A stretch of 64,000 bases of DNA from Clostridiales bacterium (GTDB lineage: Bacteria; Bacillota; Clostridia; Christensenellales; Aristaeellaceae), in NCBI GenBank assembly GCA_015056315.1, contig SVGN01000001.1, positions 1 to 64,000 of the forward strand, read 5' to 3'. How positions within the stretch are numbered: position 1 is the stretch's first letter; the number at the start of each line of letters is the position of its first letter. Positions 59,282-64,000 of this stretch are shown here, piece after piece. The position numbers were made by a program, and so were the translations under genes. A model generated the notes under the pieces. That model was given only the letters and a program-made list of their open reading frames with translations. It ran no database searches and was not told where the DNA came from.

Positions 59282-60643
59282 ATGAACGTGGAAAATAAGC
59301 GCGTTTTGGTGCTGGGAATGGCGAGAAGTGGTATTGCCGCCGCAGAGCTGCTGCTGCACCACGGCGCGATCCCGATCCTTGCAGACAGCAAGACCGAGGA
59401 AGCCCTCGGCGATTCGCTGAACAGCCTCAGGGGCACCGCATGCCAATTCCGGCTGGGCGAGGATCCCATCGCTCTGCTGGATGAAGCGGATATCCTGCTC
59501 ATCAGCCCCGGTGTGCCCATCGATGCCCCTGTGGTGCTGGCTGCCAAAGAAAAGGGTGTATCCGTCACCGGCGAGCTGGAAGCTGCCTACACCATGCTCA
59601 AGGGCGATGTGCTGGCCATCTCCGGTACCAACGGCAAAACCACCACCACCACCCTTGTGGGTAAGATCTTCGAAAACGCAGGCCGCATCACCCATGTGGC
59701 CGGCAATATCGGCTACCCCCTGTCTGCCGTGGCCAAGGTGAGCAAGAAAGAGGATGTGTCCGTGATCGAGGTCTCCAGCTTCCAGCTGGAGAGCATCAAG
59801 ACCTTCCGCCCCAGAGTGGCCGCGCTCCTCAACATCACCGAGGATCACCTGAACCGCCACGGCACCATGGCCCAGTACATTAAGCTGAAGCAGCGCCTGT
59901 TCGAGAATCAGAAGCCCACCGATGTGGCTGTGCTCAACATGGATGACCCGGTGCTGTTCAAGATGGCCTCCAAGCTGAAGGGCCGTGTGGCTTTCTTCAG
60001 CCGTACCCAAAAGGTGCCCGCAGGCGCTTATGTGGAGAACGGCAAGATCATCTGGCTGTGGGATGGGGTGGCAAAGCCCATCTGCGATGTGGAGCAGATC
60101 CTGATCCCCGGCCCCCACAACCTGGAGAATGCGCTGGCAGCCACCGCCATGGCCTGCGCCATGGGCGTGCCCGCGCCCATCATCCGCCATACGCTGGCTT
60201 CCTTTACCGGCGTCGAGCACCGCATCGAAAAGGTGCGCGTGTTCCGGAGCGTTACCTACATCAACGACAGCAAGGGCACCAATGTGGACAGCACCATCAA
60301 GGCCGTGCAGAGTATGCGGGTGCCAACGGTGCTCATCCTCGGCGGTTATGATAAGCATACCGATTTCATGCCCCTGTGCAAGGAGATCGTAGCCAGCGGC
60401 AAGATCTCCCGGATCATCACCATCGGGCAGACCGCCCAGCAGATCGAGACCCAGCTGAGCGAGGCAGGCTACACCGATGTAGAGCCTGCCCGGAGTTTGG
60501 AGGAAGCCGTCAACATGGCCCGCGACATGGCGCAGACCGGCGGCAATGTGCTGCTGTCTCCCGCTTGCGCCAGCTTTGATATGTTCAAAGATTTCGAACA
60601 GCGCGGCGAGATCTTCAAGCAGCTGGTAAACGCCCTGCAATAA
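59282..60643 (+). CDS. murD: UDP-MurNAc-alanine:D-glutamate ligase MurD
   Basis: A 453-aa Mur ligase. N-terminal Rossmann-like domain (LVLGMARSGIAAAELLLHHGA), ATP loop SGTNGKTTTTTL, TEDHLNRH, and the C-terminal SPACASFDMFKDFEQRGEIFK signature. GGGGG precedes the start, 39 nt after mraY. Confidence 0.97.
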   Translation: MNVENKRVLVLGMARSGIAAAELLLHHGAIPILADSKTEEALGDSLNSLRGTACQFRLGEDPIALLDEADILLISPGVPIDAPVVLAAKEKGVSVTGELEAAYTMLKGDVLAISGTNGKTTTTTLVGKIFENAGRITHVAGNIGYPLSAVAKVSKKEDVSVIEVSSFQLESIKTFRPRVAALLNITEDHLNRHGTMAQYIKLKQRLFENQKPTDVAVLNMDDPVLFKMASKLKGRVAFFSRTQKVPAGAYVENGKIIWLWDGVAKPICDVEQILIPGPHNLENALAATAMACAMGVPAPIIRHTLASFTGVEHRIEKVRVFRSVTYINDSKGTNVDSTIKAVQSMRVPTVLILGGYDKHTDFMPLCKEIVASGKISRIITIGQTAQQIETQLSEAGYTDVEPARSLEEAVNMARDMAQTGGNVLLSPACASFDMFKDFEQRGEIFKQLVNALQ

Positions 60644-60648
60644 CGAAG

Positions 60649-60720
60649 ACCCTTCCTGCGATTGGGAAGAGATGTGTACAAAAGCCGACATCTTGATTCT
60701 CATCGTAGGAAGGGGTTTTT
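60649..60720 (+). promoter_or_regulatory. Terminator-like hairpin masking the ftsW ribosome site
   Basis: ACCCTTCCTGCGAT pairs (one mismatch) with ATCGTAGGAAGGGGT and is followed by TTTTT; an inner stem AGATGT/ACATCT lies between. The 3' arm includes AGGAAGGGG, the ribosome site of ftsW. It could attenuate transcription or hide the site. Confidence 0.6.
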
Positions 60721-60725
60721 GTTCT

Positions 60726-61862
60726 ATGCTCGCCCAACAGGAGACCATTGGCCGCCGTTACCTGAAAAAGCCCACGAAGCCTGTGGACGGTATGATGCTC
60801 ACGGTGCTGCTCCTGCTTTTGATGAGCGGTATCCTCATCCTGTTCAGCGCCACCTACTACCAGGCGCTGCACAAGGGTGATGCCCTGCTGGAGGTAAAAC
60901 GGCAGCTGATCGGCATCGGGCTGGGCACGGTACTGCTGCTGGTGACCAGCCGCATACCGTATACCTTCTGGCGTACCCCTACGGTGGTAGTGGCCGGGCT
61001 GGTGGGCAGCCTTGTGCTGCTGGTGCTGGTGATCATCCCCGGCATCGGCGTATATTTGAACGGCTCCCGGCGCTGGCTCAACATCGCAGGGCTCAGCTTT
61101 CAGCCCTCGGAACTGGCCAAGATCGCCTCGGTGCTCTATCTGGCCTCTACCCTCAGCTACCGGGGCAAACAGCTGGAACGGCTGTTTACCGGGGTGCTGC
61201 CGCTGCTGGTGGTGCCGGGCATCTTTTTTCTGCTCATCCTGGAGCAGCCCAATCTTTCCACCGCAGGCAGCATCATGATCGCCGCCATGCTGATGCTGCT
61301 CATCTCCGGGGTCAAGTGGCGGCATCTCTCCCTGCTGGGCATTTGCGGGCTCTGCGTGGGTGCTGTCTATGCATGGATCGAGCCCTACCGCCGGGAGCGG
61401 CTGCTGTCCTTCCGGGATCCCTTTGCCCAGATGAGCGATGAGGGCTATCAGCTGGCCCAATCGCTCATCGCCATCGGCTCCGGCGGTCTGTTTGGCAGAG
61501 GGCTGGGGCAGGGCAGGCAGAAGTTCTCCTACCTGCCATACCCGGAAAGCGACTTTATCTTTGCCATCGTGGGCGAAGACTTCGGGCTGCTGGGCTGCAC
61601 GGTGGTCATTCTGCTGTTTGTGGCCTTTGCCTTTGCAGGCATGCGCATCGCCGTCAACTGCCCGGATCGCTACGGCAGCCTGCTGGCAGCCGGACTCACC
61701 GCTATGATCACCCTGCAGGCAGCGCTGAACATTGCGGTGGTCATCGGGGCCATGCCCACCACCGGCCTGCCGCTGCCGTTTTTCAGCGCAGGCGGTACCT
61801 CCGTCAGCCTTTTGATGGCTTCGGTGGGCATCATACTCAACGTATCCCGTACCCATCGGTAA
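60726..61862 (+). CDS. ftsW: Peptidoglycan polymerase of the SEDS family (FtsW/SpoVE)
   Basis: A 378-aa, ten-TM SEDS glycosyltransferase that polymerises lipid II with its partner PBP. Signatures: GSRRWLNIAGLSFQPSELAKIA, SLIAIGSGGLFGRGLGQGRQK, ESDFIFAIVGEDFGLLG and LPLPFFSAGGTS. ATG 60726 lies 10 nt after AGGAAGGGG. FtsW and SpoVE cannot be told apart by eye. Confidence 0.93.
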   Translation: MLAQQETIGRRYLKKPTKPVDGMMLTVLLLLLMSGILILFSATYYQALHKGDALLEVKRQLIGIGLGTVLLLVTSRIPYTFWRTPTVVVAGLVGSLVLLVLVIIPGIGVYLNGSRRWLNIAGLSFQPSELAKIASVLYLASTLSYRGKQLERLFTGVLPLLVVPGIFFLLILEQPNLSTAGSIMIAAMLMLLISGVKWRHLSLLGICGLCVGAVYAWIEPYRRERLLSFRDPFAQMSDEGYQLAQSLIAIGSGGLFGRGLGQGRQKFSYLPYPESDFIFAIVGEDFGLLGCTVVILLFVAFAFAGMRIAVNCPDRYGSLLAAGLTAMITLQAALNIAVVIGAMPTTGLPLPFFSAGGTSVSLLMASVGIILNVSRTHR

Positions 61863-61935
61863 AAGCGCCCCTTCTTTCACACATTCCGGCAGCAGGCATA
61901 GGATGGTGCATGCAATGCTTACCGGAGGTGAAGGG

Positions 61936-63207
61936 ATGGACGTTTTGCGCATCCGTGGTGGCAGAAGGCTCACCGGAGAGTGGACGGTACATACCGCCAA
62001 GAATGCTGTGCTGCCCATTATGGCAGCAGCGGTGCTCACGGCGGAAAAGACTTTTCTGGAGGATTGCCCCTTCCTGAGCGATGTGGGCTATATGGCGGAT
62101 ATCCTCAGAACGCTGGGCTGCCGGGTGGCCCGCTCTGGCCGTACGCTGGAGATAGACCCTCAGGGCATGAGCGGCTACGAAATGCCGGATGGGCTGGCGA
62201 AAAAGATCCGTTCCTCCATCTTTCTGCTGGGGCCGATCCTGACCCGCTTCCATAAAGCGACGGTCACCTTTCCCGGCGGCTGCGAGATCGGCCTCAGGCC
62301 CATCGACCTGCACCTGAGCGGCCTGAGGCAGTTGGGGGTGGAGATCCGGGAGGAGGGCGGTGTCATCCACTGCGATGGCAGGCACATGTGCGCGGGCAGT
62401 GTGCATTTCGACTACCCCAGCGTAGGAGCCACCGAAAACGTGATGATGGCTGCCGTTCTTTTGAAGGGGCGCACCGTGCTGACCAATGTGGCCCGGGAGC
62501 CGGAGATCGTGGATCTGCAGCAGTTCCTTAACCGTATGGGCGCAAAGGTAAGGGGCGCAGGCTCCCACACCATCGTCGTGGAGGGGGTAAGCAAGCTGCA
62601 TGGAGTCTCCTACCGCCCTATGCCCGACCGGATCGTGGCGGGCACCATGCTGGCGGCAGCGGCCATTACCGGCGGTACTGTTCGGTTGGAACGGGTGCCG
62701 CTGGAGGATATGCATGCCGTATGCTCCAAGCTCCGGGAAATGGGCTGTGTGCTTACCCATCAGGGCGAGGGGGTCACCCTGCATGCGCCGGAGAAGCTGC
62801 GGGCCTTTGCCCAGCTGCAAACACAGCCCCATCCCGGCTTTCCCACCGATATGCAGGCGCAGCTGCTGGCGCTGGCCACACTGGCCTCCGGCACCTCCGT
62901 GCTGGTGGAGAATGTATTTGAGAACCGCTACGGGCATGCCGGAGACCTGAACCGCATGGGCGCGGATGTGCTCATCAACGGCCGCACGGCAGTGGTTCGG
63001 GGCGTAAAGGAGCTCTACGGCGCGCAGGTCACCGCCAGAGATCTGCGGGGCGGAGCAGCCCTTGCACTGGCTGCTCTCCGGGCCAACGGCGAAACGGTGA
63101 TCGAGCAGGCGCAGCTCATCGACCGTGGGTATGAAGATCTCGAAGGCGCACTGGCATCTCTGGGGGCAGAGATCCGGCGCGAGACCACCAATAGCGAGTA
63201 CACGTAA
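61936..63207 (+). CDS. murA: UDP-GlcNAc 1-carboxyvinyltransferase MurA
   Basis: A 423-aa EPSP-synthase-fold enzyme, first committed step of peptidoglycan synthesis. Starts MDVLRIRGGRRLTGEWTVHTAKNAVLPIMAA. The PEP-binding loop FPGGCEIGLRP retains the catalytic Cys targeted by fosfomycin. GGAGGTGAAGGG precedes the ATG at 61936; the longer ORF start at 61903 lacks a site. It takes the place usually held by murG/murB. Confidence 0.96.
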   Translation: MDVLRIRGGRRLTGEWTVHTAKNAVLPIMAAAVLTAEKTFLEDCPFLSDVGYMADILRTLGCRVARSGRTLEIDPQGMSGYEMPDGLAKKIRSSIFLLGPILTRFHKATVTFPGGCEIGLRPIDLHLSGLRQLGVEIREEGGVIHCDGRHMCAGSVHFDYPSVGATENVMMAAVLLKGRTVLTNVAREPEIVDLQQFLNRMGAKVRGAGSHTIVVEGVSKLHGVSYRPMPDRIVAGTMLAAAAITGGTVRLERVPLEDMHAVCSKLREMGCVLTHQGEGVTLHAPEKLRAFAQLQTQPHPGFPTDMQAQLLALATLASGTSVLVENVFENRYGHAGDLNRMGADVLINGRTAVVRGVKELYGAQVTARDLRGGAALALAALRANGETVIEQAQLIDRGYEDLEGALASLGAEIRRETTNSEYT

Positions 63208-63226
63208 GAAAGGGAAGGGATGTACG

Positions 63227-64000
63227 ATGACAGACCGCCGCAAGGGCAGCAACCAGAACACCCGGGAGGAGTTTCAGGCTTACAATCAGTATGGCTACAG
63301 CTACTCCCATGATGAGCAGAACAGCGGTGCTGTACAAACACCCGCACCGGCAGAGGCTGCTAAAAAAGCCCGCAGCCGCCGCAGCGGCGGTGTATTCTTC
63401 CGTGTATTTGTCTTTCTCACCCTGCTCACGGTAGGGATCGTGGTGGTGCTCCAGACGGTCTTCCGTCTGGAGGCTGTCTGCGTGATCGGGCACGAGACCC
63501 GCACGGCACAGGAGATCATCAACCTGAGCGGGCTTTCTTACGGGCAGAATATCTTCAGCATCAGCACAGACGATGTACGGGCCAATCTGGAGAAGGATCA
63601 TACCATCATCCTCAAGGATATCCAGATCAAGCACCCCAACCTGGTCTATCTGCAGGTGGAGGAGCGCTACCCCGTGGCCCTGATGCAGTGGCTAGGCGTG
63701 CATTATGTGCTCGACAAGGATGGCCTTGTCATGGAAGAATCCACCGGCACGGAGCTGATCGGCACCATGCCGCTGGTAACGGGCTTTCGCGTATCCAATG
63801 CCCATAAGGGGCAGTTCCTTACCGTAAAGAGCCAGCTGCAGCTGGAGGCCTACAGCCGGCTGATCCAGGAATTGAATCTGCAGAACTACGCAAAGCAGGT
63901 TACGGAGATCCGTCTCAACAATCCGGACAACATCTATCTTGTTACCAGCGAGGGCATCAGTGTACGCGTAGGCAAGCCGGAGGATCTCAAGCGAAAGATC
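63227..64000 (+). CDS. ftsQ: Cell division protein FtsQ/DivIB (partial, runs off window)
   Basis: At least 258 codons, cut by the window end and absent from the ORF track. Cytoplasmic head (about 1-55), membrane helix (about 56-78), POTRA domain (about 80-150: LEAVCVIGHETRTAQEIINLSGLSYGQNIF, VYLQVEERYPVALMQW) and the beta domain after it. GGGAAGGGA precedes the ATG. It partners with FtsL at the septum. Confidence 0.92.
   Translation, partial: MTDRRKGSNQNTREEFQAYNQYGYSYSHDEQNSGAVQTPAPAEAAKKARSRRSGGVFFRVFVFLTLLTVGIVVVLQTVFRLEAVCVIGHETRTAQEIINLSGLSYGQNIFSISTDDVRANLEKDHTIILKDIQIKHPNLVYLQVEERYPVALMQWLGVHYVLDKDGLVMEESTGTELIGTMPLVTGFRVSNAHKGQFLTVKSQLQLEAYSRLIQELNLQNYAKQVTEIRLNNPDNIYLVTSEGISVRVGKPEDLKRKI

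Overview
The window is a GC-rich bacterial chromosome segment with tightly packed genes. Gene content points to an anaerobic, fermentative member of the Firmicutes, probably class Clostridia: asp23-fakA-recG, darA-holB-ricT, yicC-remA-gmk-rpoZ-coaBC, lonB-lon-engB, an mraZ-led division/cell-wall cluster, AdhE, a [FeFe] hydrogenase, a ferredoxin and a biotin-dependent Na+-pumping carboxylase operon. MurE has the DNPR motif of meso-diaminopimelate-adding enzymes. Most promoters I can see are sigma-A type with 16-18 bp spacers. I saw no rRNA, tRNA, CRISPR array, transposase or phage gene.

Layout. 0.2-2.4 kb (minus): Cys-tRNA(Pro) deacylase behind a large proline-rich membrane protein. 2.6-8.3 kb (plus): asp23, fakA, recG, trmL, a small membrane protein, and a UDG-family protein that lacks most of the iron-sulfur cysteines. 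8.4-11.4 kb: NfeD, FloA, a membrane-anchored protein and an orphan LytTR regulator. 12-14.4 kb: c-di-AMP receptor, DNA polymerase delta-prime, RicT. 14.5-17.1 kb: purC, a stand-alone CapE-type UDP-GlcNAc dehydratase, a GNAT enzyme. 17.3-22.3 kb: a five-gene carboxyltransferase / biotin carrier / Na+ pump operon. 22.4-27.4 kb (minus): group-B-like [FeFe] hydrogenase, an APH-like kinase and adhE. 27.5-31.5 kb (minus): LysR, GH2 glycosidase, MFS transporter. 31.7-37.4 kb (plus): HerA-like ATPase, ferredoxin, yicC-remA-gmk-rpoZ-coaBC. 37.5-38.8 kb: a PadR/DUF2812 operon.

38.9-45.6 kb is the most unusual part: three paralogous ECF sigma/membrane anti-sigma cassettes, each ending in a near-identical terminator stem, plus a 55-codon sigma remnant and an orphan anti-sigma tail. 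It looks like a locus growing and decaying by duplication. 45.7-50.9 kb holds lonB, lon, engB and a small unknown gene. 51-53 kb has a secreted CAP protein, a zinc-ribbon protein and a metallophosphoesterase. 53.3-64 kb is a reduced division/wall cluster (mraZ, ftsL-like, PASTA PBP, murE, mraY, murD, ftsW, murA, ftsQ) without rsmH, murF, murG or murB at their usual places.

Links between modules. The carboxylase operon and adhE each have an 18-bp Rex-like inverted repeat upstream. adhE and the hydrogenase share an identical 14-bp palindromic element about 105-115 bp before their start codons. Together these suggest common redox or carbon control of fermentation. All functions are inferred from sequence features read by eye; no database search was run.
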